A stretch of DNA of 64,000 nt from Rhodobacteraceae bacterium EL129 (GCA_900313005.1 ONZJ01000002.1:2248996-2312995), one strand, 5' to 3'; counted from the stretch's first letter, positions 1-7,704 are shown. The notes: generated from the letters alone by a model not told the origin. A program made the numbers and translations.

Positions 1-1
1 T

Positions 2-637
2 GTCACCCAGCGCGTGCAGGCGGGCAATCACTATGTGAACCGCAACCAGATCGGGGCAATCGTGGGCAGCCAGCCCTTTGGGGGCGAAGGCCTGTCCGGG
101 ACTGGCCCCAAAGCGGGTGGACCGCATTATCTGGCACGGTTCGTGGCGCATGATGCACCTGCCGCACGTGGCGGTTGGGACAGCGAGATGCCACTGAGCA
201 CGCTAAAAGACGCCATCGCACAGGCCAATGCCGCGCCTAAAGTGCCACAAGCCGATCTGGTGCTGCCCGGCCCGACAGGCGAATCCAACCGTCTGACGGC
301 ACGCCCGCGGGATGTCATGCTGTGCATGGGCCCCGGTGCGGACGCGGCCGAGGCGCAAGCCAATGCGGTCAAGACCCTGGGCGGGATTGCCGTTCAGGCC
401 ACAGGCCATATCCCCGCCGAAGTACTCACCAAACTGGACGATATCTCGGGCGCGCTCTACTGGGCCGACGATGAAACCGCGCAGGCTCTGGTGCAGGCTC
501 TGGCCGCACGTGCAGGCCCGATCACTCCGCTGATCACCGGGCTCCCCGATGCCGGTCATGTGCTGCATGAACGCCATGTGTGCGTGGATACCACGGCAGC
601 GGGCGGCAACGCGGCCTTGCTGGGCGGGATGGCTTGA
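2..637 (+). CDS. putA: Bifunctional proline dehydrogenase / P5C dehydrogenase PutA, C-terminal part
   Basis: Only the last ~211 residues are present; the gene enters from the left edge. It begins in the end of the aldehyde-dehydrogenase fold, with the typical motif [20 protein letters not shown] (about residues 20-39 of the fragment) that marks the P5C dehydrogenase half of PutA, then continues into the C-terminal domain found in long PutA proteins. PutA oxidises proline to glutamate in two steps, using FAD and then NAD. The PutA-specific tail makes a stand-alone aldehyde dehydrogenase unlikely. The downstream rhomboid gene starts 31 bases after the stop and looks unrelated. Confidence 0.9.
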   Translation, partial: VTQRVQAGNHYVNRNQIGAIVGSQPFGGEGLSGTGPKAGGPHYLARFVAHDAPAARGGWDSEMPLSTLKDAIAQANAAPKVPQADLVLPGPTGESNRLTARPRDVMLCMGPGADAAEAQANAVKTLGGIAVQATGHIPAEVLTKLDDISGALYWADDETAQALVQALAARAGPITPLITGLPDAGHVLHERHVCVDTTAAGGNAALLGGMA

Positions 638-668
638 CCTCTCCCGTCCTTGGCTTCAAGGTCGCGCC

Positions 669-1415
669 ATGTTTCCGATCCGTGACCATAACCCTTCGGG
701 GCGCACGCCGTATGTGACTTATGCTTTGATGGCCATCAATATCGTGGTCTTTCTCAGCTATGTGTCGATGTTCAACGACCCGCGCGCCATCAACGCGTTC
801 TTTTACGAGTGGGCGATGATGCCTGTTCTGGTCACCACAGAGGGCACTTATGATACGCTGATCACGTCGATGTTCCTACATGGCGGCTGGATGCACCTTG
901 CGGGTAACATGCTGTTTTTGTGGATCTTTGGCGACAATATGGAAGACGAGATGGGCCATGTGCCCTATCTTTTGTTCTACATGGCGGCGGGCATCGGAGC
1001 GGGGCTGACCCATGTGATTGCAGGCCCCTACAGTCAAGTTCCCACAGTTGGGGCCTCGGGGGCAATTGCTGGAGTTATGGGAGGGTATCTTCTGCTCTTC
1101 CCCAAGGCGAAAGTCGACATCCTGCTGATTTTGATCATCCTGGTTCGCATCATTCCGGTGCCTGCCTGGATCATGCTGGCATTGTGGTTTGGCATCCAGA
1201 TATTTGGCGGCCTCGGGGCGGATCCCACCACAGGCGGCGTGGCCTATTGGGCGCACGCGGGTGGGTTTATTGTGGGGCTCGCTTTGACCATTCCCCTGTT
1301 TCTTCGGCGCGGTGGAACAGCCTTTTGGAACCAAACCGACGGGCATCCGCCACATCCTGAAGCCACATATCCTTATGTCGAAAGCCGCATTCCCAAGATC
1401 AAAAGAAAGAGGTGA
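669..1415 (+). CDS. Rhomboid family intramembrane serine protease
   Basis: A 248-residue polytopic membrane protein. Starting at 669 gives MFPIRDHNPSGRTPYVTYAL, the usual rhomboid N-terminus; the open frame runs further upstream but only through the end of putA. Catalytic features are visible: HGGWMHLAGNMLFLWIFGDN around residues 71-90, the nucleophile in GASGAIAG (Ser130), and the partner histidine in YWAHAGGF (His196). Rhomboids cut membrane-anchored substrates within the bilayer; the substrate here cannot be told. The stop overlaps the possible GTG start of the next gene, so the two are probably cotranscribed. Confidence 0.9.
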   Translation: MFPIRDHNPSGRTPYVTYALMAINIVVFLSYVSMFNDPRAINAFFYEWAMMPVLVTTEGTYDTLITSMFLHGGWMHLAGNMLFLWIFGDNMEDEMGHVPYLLFYMAAGIGAGLTHVIAGPYSQVPTVGASGAIAGVMGGYLLLFPKAKVDILLILIILVRIIPVPAWIMLALWFGIQIFGGLGADPTTGGVAYWAHAGGFIVGLALTIPLFLRRGGTAFWNQTDGHPPHPEATYPYVESRIPKIKRKR

Positions 1416-1420
1416 ATGTC

Positions 1421-1777
1421 GTGAAGACAACCTGCCATTGCGGCGCGGTTGAGCTGCGCGTTCACTTGCCGGGTGGTTTGCAAGATGCCCGCCGTTGCGA
1501 TTGCAGCTTTTGCAAGCGACGTGCAGCGCCCAATGTGTCGGTGCCGCTGGTCGCACTTGAGGTGGTCAAAGGTGCGGATAAGCTGACGCTTTACACTTTC
1601 AACACAGGAACCGCGCAACACTATTTTTGTTCGGTCTGTGGGATATACACACACCACCAGCGGCGCTCTAACCCCAATGAATTTGGGGTGAACCTGGGCA
1701 CATTCGATGGTGTGAACCCAGCTGAGTTTGAGCCGATGCCCTGGCATGACGGGCAAAACCATCCGTCAGACCGCTGA
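1421..1777 (+). CDS. GFA (glutathione-dependent formaldehyde-activating) family protein
   Basis: A 118-residue zinc protein of the GFA/Mss4-like fold, recognised by CHCGAVE near the N-terminus, CDCSFCKRR and CSVCGIYTHHQRR, which together supply the zinc-binding cysteines. A GTG at 1412 overlapping the rhomboid stop is possible, but GTG at 1421 lies 8 bases after AGAGG (1408-1412) and places CHCG right after the start, so I prefer it. Most GFA proteins have no proven role; the family name comes from S-(hydroxymethyl)glutathione synthase, which should not be assumed here. Confidence 0.85.
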   Translation: MKTTCHCGAVELRVHLPGGLQDARRCDCSFCKRRAAPNVSVPLVALEVVKGADKLTLYTFNTGTAQHYFCSVCGIYTHHQRRSNPNEFGVNLGTFDGVNPAEFEPMPWHDGQNHPSDR

Positions 1778-1812
1778 TCCGAAGCGAGGTCGCCCAAATG
1801 GGCGGACAAGCG

Positions 1813-2601
1813 TTACTGGTTGCGGACCACTTTTGAGAATTTGTTGAAGATCGCCTCGTTCGCGCAGATCACATCACCGTCTTCCAGGATGTTTCCGCCG
1901 GGGTTCAGCGGTTCAATCAACCCGCCAGCTTCCTTGACGATCAACACGCCCGCGGCCATGTCCCAAGCGTTCAGGCGGCGCTCCCAGAACCCATCGTAGC
2001 GGCCCGCCGCCACGTAGGCCATGTCCAGTGCTGCTGACCCAAAGCGACGTACACCAGCGCAGCTGGGCATCAACCGGGCGAGGTCCTGCAACGTTTCCGG
2101 CAGGTCCGAGCGGCCGCCAAAAGGCACGCCAGTGGCAAAAATGCTTTCGATCATCGACGATCGGCCGGACACACGCAGACGAGATTCGTTCACGAACGCG
2201 CCCTCGCCCTTTTCGGCAAAGAACAATTCGTCCTTTGAGGCGTCATAAATTACACCGGCAATAATCTGACCCTTGTGCTCCAAAGCCACGGATACAGCCC
2301 AATGCGGTAACCCGTGCAGGAAGTTCGTTGTACCGTCCAGCGGATCCACGATCCAGCGGCGTGTAGGGTCTTGGCCCTCGATCTCGCCTTCTTCTTCGGC
2401 CAGCCAGCCGTAGGTCGGGCGCGCATTCATCAATTCTTCTTTCAGGATCGCCTCGGCTGCGATATCGGCGCGGCTGACAAAATCACCAGCACCTTTCATC
2501 GACACCTGAAGCTGCTCGACCTCGCGGAAATCCTTGGCCAGCGACCGCCCCGCCTTGCGCGCGGCTTTCATCATTACGTTGAGATTGGCACTGCCAGCCA
2601 T
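1813..2601 (-). CDS. suhB: Inositol monophosphatase family protein SuhB
   Basis: 262 residues, normal for the family. The Mg-dependent phosphatase motifs are present: EEEGE (about 69-73) as the first metal ligand region and WIVDPLDGTTNFLHGLP (83-99), followed near the C-terminus by LNAWDMAAGVLIVKEAGG with the last metal-binding aspartate. SuhB-type enzymes hydrolyse inositol-1-phosphate and in enterobacteria also act in rRNA antitermination; which role applies here is not visible. Convergent with the GFA gene and codirectional with metR downstream of it on the minus strand. Confidence 0.92.
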   Translation of the reverse strand: MAGSANLNVMMKAARKAGRSLAKDFREVEQLQVSMKGAGDFVSRADIAAEAILKEELMNARPTYGWLAEEEGEIEGQDPTRRWIVDPLDGTTNFLHGLPHWAVSVALEHKGQIIAGVIYDASKDELFFAEKGEGAFVNESRLRVSGRSSMIESIFATGVPFGGRSDLPETLQDLARLMPSCAGVRRFGSAALDMAYVAAGRYDGFWERRLNAWDMAAGVLIVKEAGGLIEPLNPGGNILEDGDVICANEAIFNKFSKVVRNQ

Positions 2602-2665
2602 GGGGGATGCTCCTGATGTCTAGGGCCGCGCGTATACGCCGCGTTGGGCCTGCGCACAAGAGGCG

Positions 2666-3583
2666 TCAGGCGGTTTCCAAACCACGCTGCAGCCGCACAG
2701 GGATTTCGCGTGCCAGACGGATCAGCTGCGTCACATAGGGCTTGTCGGCATCTTCTTCGCGAATGGCCGCAAAGAGCCGCTTGTTCAGCCCGCCTTGGGT
2801 CACCCGCGTAGTGATATAATCCGTGCTGGTCTTGACCTCGCGCACCACCCAGTCGGGCAGCACGGCCACTCCGCGGTTCGAGGCGACAAGCAGCAGGATG
2901 ACAGCTGTCAACTCCACCTGGCGGATGGCCTTGGGTTCCACTTTGGCGGGGGTCAGCAATTCGGTGAACACATCCAGTCGCGAACGATCCACCGGATAGG
3001 TGATCAGCGTTTCATCGCGGAAATCCTCGGCCTCGACCCAGTCTCGCTGCGCCAAAGGATGCTGGCTGGACGCCACGAATACCGGCTCGTAATCAAACAA
3101 GGGTTTAAAGGTGACCCCTGGCAGGTCTTCAGGATCCGACGAAACCACAAGGTCCACCTCCTCTTTGATCAGGGCCGGCAGGGCGTCAAAGGCCAGGCCA
3201 GGGCGGATATCGACGTCCACATCCATCCAGGTTTTGCGAAACCGCTCCAGGACTGGGAACAGCCACTCGAAACAGGCATGGCATTCAATCGCGATGTGCA
3301 TGCGTCCTTTCGATCCATCCCGCAGGCCGGAGAACTCCTCCTCCAGCGCTTCAAGCTCGGGCAGGATTTTCTCGGCCAACCGCAACAATCGGTGACCGGC
3401 TGCTGACAGCTTCAATGGTTTGGAGCGACGCACGAAAAGCTCGACCCCGGCCTGATCTTCCAACCCCTTGATTTGGTGACTCAAAGCCGATTGCGTGATG
3501 TTCAGAAGATCCGCCGCACGGGCCAGACCACCAGCCTGATGAATGGCCCGGATGGTGCGCAAATGGCGGAATTCGATGTGCAT
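2666..3583 (-). CDS. metR: LysR-type regulator of methionine biosynthesis MetR
   Basis: 305 residues with an N-terminal winged helix-turn-helix (about 1-60, ARAADLLNITQSALSHQIKG) and a periplasmic-binding-protein-like effector domain. The gene is divergent from metF and the shared intergenic region holds a perfect MetR box (3616-3630), which fixes the identity much better than LysR homology alone. MetR uses homocysteine as coactivator in enterobacteria. It probably activates metF and represses itself here. Confidence 0.88.
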   Translation of the reverse strand: MHIEFRHLRTIRAIHQAGGLARAADLLNITQSALSHQIKGLEDQAGVELFVRRSKPLKLSAAGHRLLRLAEKILPELEALEEEFSGLRDGSKGRMHIAIECHACFEWLFPVLERFRKTWMDVDVDIRPGLAFDALPALIKEEVDLVVSSDPEDLPGVTFKPLFDYEPVFVASSQHPLAQRDWVEAEDFRDETLITYPVDRSRLDVFTELLTPAKVEPKAIRQVELTAVILLLVASNRGVAVLPDWVVREVKTSTDYITTRVTQGGLNKRLFAAIREEDADKPYVTQLIRLAREIPVRLQRGLETA

Positions 3584-3615
3584 TATTAGAGGTCCTCATA
3601 GTAACAATGAATTTT

Positions 3616-3630
3616 ATGAAGTTGTTTCAT
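3616..3630. promoter_or_regulatory. MetR operator between metR and metF
   Basis: ATGAAGTTGTTTCAT: the MetR consensus TGAA-N5-TTCA (TGAA 3617-3620, TTCA 3626-3629) with one extra symmetric base on each side. It lies 33 bases before the metR start and 53 before metF, where a regulator of both would bind. Confidence 0.8.
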
Positions 3631-3682
3631 ACTGGAGTTGCGATCACAAGAGGAGGAACACCTTTGATGACAGGATCACACC

Positions 3683-4549
3683 ATGAAAACCCCCGAGATT
3701 TCCTTTGAATTCTTCCCTCCCAAATCACTGGAGGCCTCGTTTCGGTTGTGGGACACCGTACAATCGCTGGCCCCGCTGGAGCCCCGCTTTGTCTCGGTCA
3801 CCTATGGCGCAGGCGGCACCACCCGCGAATTGACCCGAGATGCGGTGAAAACGCTGCACGGGGCCACAGGCTTGAACGTGGCGGCACATCTGACTTGTGT
3901 CGATGCCTCGAAAGAGGAAACGCTGGAGATTGCCGACGGGTTTGCTAGATCGGGCGTGACGCAGATCGTAGCCCTGCGCGGTGATCCCCCCAAGGGCAGC
4001 GATGGGTTCACACCGCATGCCGATGGGTTCGCCAACAGCTGCGAGCTGATCGAGGCCTTGGCGGACACAGGCAAGTTCAACATCCGTGTGGGCGCCTATC
4101 CCGAGACCCACCCTGAAGCAAAAAACCGGAAAGCGGACATAGATTGGCTGAAGCGCAAGATTGATTCAGGCGCGTCCGAGGCGATCACGCAGTTCTTCTT
4201 TGAGGCCGACACGTTCTTCCGGTTCCGCGATGACTGTGTGAAGGCGGGCATTGAGGCCCCCATCATCCCGGGCATTTTGCCCATCGAAGACTGGCACGGT
4301 TTGCGGCGCTTTGCCGAGGCGTGTGGGACCACTATCCCGGCTTGGCTGCATGACGCTTTTGACAAAGCCATTCGCGATGACCGGCACGACCTGCTGGCCA
4401 CGGCGGTGGCGACCGAGCTGTGCAGCAAACTGATCGAAGGAGGCGCTGACTGCCTGCATTTCTACACGCTGAACAAGCCTGACCTGACGCGGGATGTGTG
4501 TCATGCCTTGGGTGTAACTCCGCGGGTGGAGTTGCGCGACGTGGCTTAA
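3683..4549 (+). CDS. metF: Methylenetetrahydrofolate reductase
   Basis: 288 residues, FAD-dependent TIM barrel that reduces 5,10-methylene-THF to 5-methyl-THF for methionine synthesis. The start MKTPEISFEFFPPKSLEASF matches the family N-terminus with its catalytic glutamate (ISFEFFPPK), and VTYGAGG, LRGDPP and the EAITQFFFEAD block follow in order. An out-of-frame ATG at 3667, 10 bases after AGGAGG (3651-3656), opens a 13-codon frame ending at 3708 that overlaps the metF start; metF itself has a weaker AGGA at 3671-3674. Confidence 0.95.
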   Translation: MKTPEISFEFFPPKSLEASFRLWDTVQSLAPLEPRFVSVTYGAGGTTRELTRDAVKTLHGATGLNVAAHLTCVDASKEETLEIADGFARSGVTQIVALRGDPPKGSDGFTPHADGFANSCELIEALADTGKFNIRVGAYPETHPEAKNRKADIDWLKRKIDSGASEAITQFFFEADTFFRFRDDCVKAGIEAPIIPGILPIEDWHGLRRFAEACGTTIPAWLHDAFDKAIRDDRHDLLATAVATELCSKLIEGGADCLHFYTLNKPDLTRDVCHALGVTPRVELRDVA

Positions 4550-4550
4550 T

Positions 4551-4790
4551 CGGAGGCCATGGTCAGCCCCTGGGGTGGCGATCCAACAGAAGTTTCAACG
4601 CGTTTTATGCCCACCAAGCACATCCCACAGAAAAATTGTCGTGCCTGCATCAGATATATCGCCAACCCAAGGGAGGGGCTGACACCTTTCGGGACATTGC
4701 CTGCGGCAATACCCTGCGCGCGACATTGCTGTCGCAATGCACGTATGTCAGTGGATGGCCGGGCCGCTAAAGCGGCTGTTAACCGGCTGG
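4551..4790 (+). repeat. Dispersed structured element, copy 1 (candidate RNA)
   Basis: Begins right after the metF stop and shares long blocks with 35890-36056: CGGAGGCCAT, AGCCCCTGGGGT-GCGATCCAACAGAA, AGGGAGGGGCTGAC, GATGGCCGG and TGTTAACCGGCTGG. It can fold: GTCAGCCCCT (4562-4571) pairs fully with AGGGGCTGAC (4674-4683), extended by GGGTGGCGAT with ATCGCCAACCC. A 3' domain follows: GCCGG (4758-4762) with CCGGC (4783-4787), enclosing hairpin GCCGCT/AGCGGC (4763-4776) and TGTTAA. This copy has about 70 extra bases between the two domains. There is no supported protein and no T-tract. The rest of the 4550-4893 gap holds no other feature. Confidence 0.7.
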
Positions 4791-4893
4791 GTGGGATGGT
4801 TCGAAGTCTCTGCATCTATCCGCAAGATACGGGTCGCTTGAACACCTCAGGCGGCCCATTTTCATCTCAGACAGTCTTAAGGAGCCTCTACAG

Positions 4894-5364
4894 ATGAGCT
4901 TTCAGATCCACGCCCTGCCCGCCGAACTCTTCGCACCTTTGTTTCACCTCAGCGACGCCGAATTAGACGCCCGCAGTATGCAGCGACAGACCGTCAAATC
5001 CTCGCCGGGCACGCCATGCCGCGTGTCCATGGCAGATGCCAAAGTCGGGGAAACGGTGATTTTGCTGAACTACGCGCACCAGCCCGCCGACAGCCCCTAC
5101 CGCGCCAGCCACGCGATCTTTGTCCGCGAAGAAGCGGAGCATACGCAGCCCGAGATCGGCGAAGTCCCGGAGGTCATTAGTTCGAGGTTAATCTCTGTCC
5201 GGTTGTTCGATCACGCGCACATGATGGTGGATGCCGATGTTGTCGAAGGCGCGCAGGTGGCGCAGGCGCTTGAAACCGCTTTTGCCGACGCCGCGATTGC
5301 TTATGTGCATTTGCACAATGCCAAACCGGGATGTTTTGCGGCCTCAGTCACGCGAGCATCTTAA
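4894..5364 (+). CDS. DUF1203 domain protein
   Basis: 156 residues, soluble, no signal peptide. The pattern of the DUF1203 family is clear: an N-terminal FQIHALPAELFAPLF, the CRVS / GETVILLNYAHQP / SPYRASHAIFVRE block in the middle and a C-terminal YVHLHNAKPGCFAASVTRA. Function of the family is unknown. AAGGAGCC is placed 9 bases before the start. It stands between the repeat element and the convergent mrp gene and has no obvious operon partner. Confidence 0.85.
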   Translation: MSFQIHALPAELFAPLFHLSDAELDARSMQRQTVKSSPGTPCRVSMADAKVGETVILLNYAHQPADSPYRASHAIFVREEAEHTQPEIGEVPEVISSRLISVRLFDHAHMMVDADVVEGAQVAQALETAFADAAIAYVHLHNAKPGCFAASVTRAS

Positions 5365-5381
5365 CACTGTGGAGTGCAGGG

Positions 5382-6455
5382 TCAGGCAATGCCACCCTGC
5401 ACCAGCCGGTCCGCCAATTGGGCATAGGCCTGCGCGATTGGGCCATCTCCTGCCGCAATGGGCGTTCCACCATCACCGGCCAGCCGTGTCTCAAGATCAA
5501 TCGGCAACGCGCCCAGGAAAGGCAGTCCCAGCTTTTCGGCCTCGGCCGCAACACCGCCATGGCCAAAGATATGCGCCTCGTGCCCGCAGTTCGGGCAATG
5601 AAAGGTCGACATGTTCTCGATTAGACCTAGCACTGGCGTTTTCAGCGTGCTGAACATGTCCATCGCGCGACGCGCGTCGATCAAGGCCACATCCTGGGGC
5701 GTGGACACCACGATGGCCCCGGTGGGTGCTGATTTCTGGCACAGCGTCAGCTGCACATCGCCGGTCCCGGGTGGCAGATCGACGATCAACACGTCCAACT
5801 CTCCCCAGCGAACCTGGCTGATCATCTGCTGCAGCGCGCCCATCAACATCGGACCACGCCAGACGACGGCCTTGTCGGGCTCCAGCATCAGACCGATGGA
5901 CATCATGGTGACACCGTGGGCATGCAACGGCTCGATAATTTTACCGTCCGGGCTGGCGGGGCGTTTGCTCACCCCCATCATACGTGGTTGCGACGGTCCG
6001 TAGATATCAGCATCCAGCAGACCCACCTTGCGGCCCTGCTTGGCCAAGGCCACGGCCAGATTGGACGACACGGTCGACTTGCCGACGCCGCCCTTGCCAG
6101 ATGCAATCGCCAGAATGGAACGCACCCCTTCAGGGCGCATGGGCTCGGTCTGCGGTTTGGGGTGGCCACCGATCTTCAGGTTTGGCGGAGGTGGGGCGGC
6201 TTTGCCCGCATCATGCGCCGTCAGTACGACCGATGCGTGACTGACCCCGTCAAGCGTCATGACCGCGCGTTCTGCCGCAGCGCGCAGAGGCTCCATCTGA
6301 CGGGCCATCTCGGGGGTGGGGGCTTCAATGACAAAGCGAACGGCATCGCCTTCGATCATCAGGGCCCGCACCATGTCACGCGACACCAACGTGCCTCCAT
6401 CTGGCAGTTCGATCCGGTTTAACTCGGCGAGGATAAGATCGCGATTGAGGCTCAT
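5382..6455 (-). CDS. apbC: Iron-sulfur cluster carrier protein ApbC/Mrp (P-loop NTPase)
   Basis: 357 residues: an N-terminal DUF59/MIP18-like domain (about 1-80) linked through a Pro-rich spacer to a deviant-Walker P-loop domain with SGKGGVGKST (119-128). The cluster-binding CPNC follows the ENMSTFHCPNCGHEAHIFG signature in the C-terminal third. The protein binds and transfers 4Fe-4S clusters in the cytosol using ATP. Monocistronic by layout; the upstream region contains two TGACGTTAGG repeats and GCAATTGC palindromes. Confidence 0.93.
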   Translation of the reverse strand: MSLNRDLILAELNRIELPDGGTLVSRDMVRALMIEGDAVRFVIEAPTPEMARQMEPLRAAAERAVMTLDGVSHASVVLTAHDAGKAAPPPPNLKIGGHPKPQTEPMRPEGVRSILAIASGKGGVGKSTVSSNLAVALAKQGRKVGLLDADIYGPSQPRMMGVSKRPASPDGKIIEPLHAHGVTMMSIGLMLEPDKAVVWRGPMLMGALQQMISQVRWGELDVLIVDLPPGTGDVQLTLCQKSAPTGAIVVSTPQDVALIDARRAMDMFSTLKTPVLGLIENMSTFHCPNCGHEAHIFGHGGVAAEAEKLGLPFLGALPIDLETRLAGDGGTPIAAGDGPIAQAYAQLADRLVQGGIA

Positions 6456-6520
6456 GGGCAGGCTCCTAAAAGGTTGCGGCCTATAGGTGGCAGATTTTGC
6501 AGCGGGGGCAAGGGGCAGTT

Positions 6521-6559
6521 TGACGTTAGGTGAAAAGATAGCAATTGCATGACGTTAGG
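6521..6559. promoter_or_regulatory. Repeated TGACGTTAGG motif upstream of mrp and DUF1127 genes
   Basis: TGACGTTAGG occurs at 6521-6530 and 6550-6559, separated by GCAATTGC (6541-6548). The first copy reads TGACGTTAGGTGA. The same 13-mer with one difference, TGACGTTAGGTCA on the minus strand, sits at 15575-15587 just before pyc. Its near-symmetry suggests a protein-binding site. The regulator is unknown and two genes diverge from this region. Confidence 0.35.
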
Positions 6560-6690
6560 GAACGCTCTTCTATGCACTTGCTGCATAGCAGCATTGTTTT
6601 TACGTCTATTGTGCAATTGCAGCATTTGCCTATCTTCCTGTTCAGAACTTGGGGGCAGACGAATTGACCAAGTGATCTAGGAGCAAGACC

Positions 6691-6906
6691 ATGGCATTTG
6701 CCGCATTGAACCGCACGGGCCTGAACGCCCTGAACATCGAAATCAGCGCAACCGTGTATCGCGGCTTGCAGCGCATCGAAGAATATCGCGCTTACCGCCG
6801 GACTGTGGCTGAACTGAGCCGCCTGGACGCGCGCCAACTGGCCGATCTGGGCCTGCATCGCAGCGGGATCCGCAGCGTCGCACGTGAAACGATTTACGGC
6901 GCCTAA
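6691..6906 (+). CDS. Small DUF1127 (YjiS-like) protein
   Basis: 71 residues. The conserved C-terminal arginine-rich helix is complete: YRRTVAELSRLDARQLADLG followed by LHRSGIRSVARETIYG. AGGAGC (6679-6684) precedes the ATG. DUF1127 proteins are small basic RNA-associated proteins in alphaproteobacteria; in Rhodobacter sphaeroides one (CcaF1) is made from the transcript that also yields the CcsR small RNAs. Here, too, the gene is followed by CUCCUCCC-loop hairpins, so the same arrangement is inferred. Confidence 0.85.
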   Translation: MAFAALNRTGLNALNIEISATVYRGLQRIEEYRAYRRTVAELSRLDARQLADLGLHRSGIRSVARETIYGA

Positions 6907-6919
6907 GCGCCAAGACATC

Positions 6920-7109
6920 GGGATGCCCCTCTTCTCCCTTGACGCATCCTGACACCGACCTTTTGGGCGTTTCTCCTCCCTTTTTCGCCCGGGTCAAACT
7001 CCAGCGGATCACATGATCTGGTGGGCATACAACAAGCCACTCCTCCCTGAGGCTTGTTGTATGAGTTTAGTGGTGATTGCCTCTTCCCCGGCAATCACCA
7101 CTTTTTTTT
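6920..7109 (+). ncRNA. Tandem CUCCUCCC-loop small RNA hairpins (cuckoo/CcsR-like)
   Basis: Three hairpins follow the DUF1127 stop: GGATGC (6921-6926)/GCATCC (6944-6949) with loop CCCTCTTCTCCCTTGAC; GGGCG (6965-6969)/CGCCC (6986-6990) with CTCCTCCC at 6973-6980 in the loop; and a 13-bp stem CATACAACAAGCC (7026-7038)/GGCTTGTTGTATG (7051-7063) with CTCCTCCC at 7040-7047. A terminator closes the array. Repeated CUCCUCCC loops downstream of DUF1127 are the hallmark of the CcsR RNAs described in Rhodobacter. Processing sites cannot be read from sequence. Confidence 0.75.
7070..7109 (+). terminator. Rho-independent terminator of the DUF1127-sRNA transcript
   Basis: Perfect 12-bp stem GTGGTGATTGCC/GGCAATCACCAC (7070-7081 and 7090-7101) with an 8-base loop TCTTCCCC, followed by eight T. 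One of the strongest terminators in the window. Confidence 0.9.
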
Positions 7110-7146
7110 GCGCGTCACTCGGGGGATCAAGCCAGCCTGTGCAAGC

Positions 7147-7410
7147 TCAATGCAATCGCGCCGCCCGGCCGCGCCTGTGCGGCGTTATCTTGCGGGTCGC
7201 ATCGCGTAAAAACCCAACAAACGCTTGGGCGGCAGCACTTTCGGGATGCTGAGCTTCTGGAGACGCAAGGGCCGCCGCAGCCTTGTCGGCGCATACCGCA
7301 TCCGGATCCGCAAAGGCCCATTCCAGAAACCCCATGCGTGCGGCGGCATCCGCGTCTTGCCCGGTCAGATCAAGCGTTTCCAAACTCAGCAAAATACGAG
7401 TGGCAGTCAT
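7147..7410 (-). CDS. Unknown 87-aa protein downstream of a cobalamin riboswitch
   Basis: I do not recognise this protein. It starts MTATRILLSLETLDLTGQDA, is soluble and Ala-rich, and ends in a short basic tail. GGGGAG lies 9 bases before the ATG, and the frame could be read further upstream, but only into the riboswitch. The gene is the only one between the riboswitch (7533-7704) and the bidirectionally readable hairpin near 7100, so it is the apparent B12-controlled target. It resembles neither CbtA/CbtB nor any cobalamin enzyme I know. The alternative is that the riboswitch controls an RNA rather than this protein. Confidence 0.55.
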   Translation of the reverse strand: MTATRILLSLETLDLTGQDADAAARMGFLEWAFADPDAVCADKAAAALASPEAQHPESAAAQAFVGFLRDATRKITPHRRGRAARLH

Positions 7411-7532
7411 GTTTTTATACTCCCCGACCACACCCCGGGCCGGATGGGGCAGCAGGATCTGAGGGGGATGTGACGGCACATGCAGCCGGAATGACATCCG
7501 TCCCCACCACCCACCGCGGTTTGACGTTATCC

Positions 7533-7704
7533 CAAGGCTGGTTTCCGGACTTGGCGGGTTTGGATACGCGCGCCTTCCCAAGCCTTTGCTGGCCCAGTGG
7601 CGATGTGCCCGTATCCCCCATCCTTACCGTTGCGGGGGCAGCGCCGGAATTGCACCGGCTTCCCAATTCTCCCCTCCTGCCGTGCGGACAGTTGGGGCAC
7701 CTTG
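7533..7704 (-). promoter_or_regulatory. Cobalamin riboswitch
   Basis: On the minus strand the aptamer shows, in order: P1 CAAGG (7700-7704) pairing with CCTTG (7533-7537), GGGAAGCCGGTGCAATTCCGG, the B12 box GCTGCCCCCGCAACGGTAAGG (7622-7642), CGCCACTGG, TTGGGAAGG, and the 3' conserved AAGTCCGGAAACCAGCC. A hairpin with GGATGT/ACATCC (7466-7499) lies between aptamer and start codon and could be the expression platform. Adenosyl- or methylcobalamin binding normally turns expression off. The only gene behind it is the unknown ORF at 7147-7410. Confidence 0.93.

Noticed and set aside
4498..4897. Overlapping frames across the first repeat copy (90 and 112 codons)
   Set aside because: The second repeat copy does not keep the same long frame, while base-pairing is kept, so structure and not coding explains conservation.
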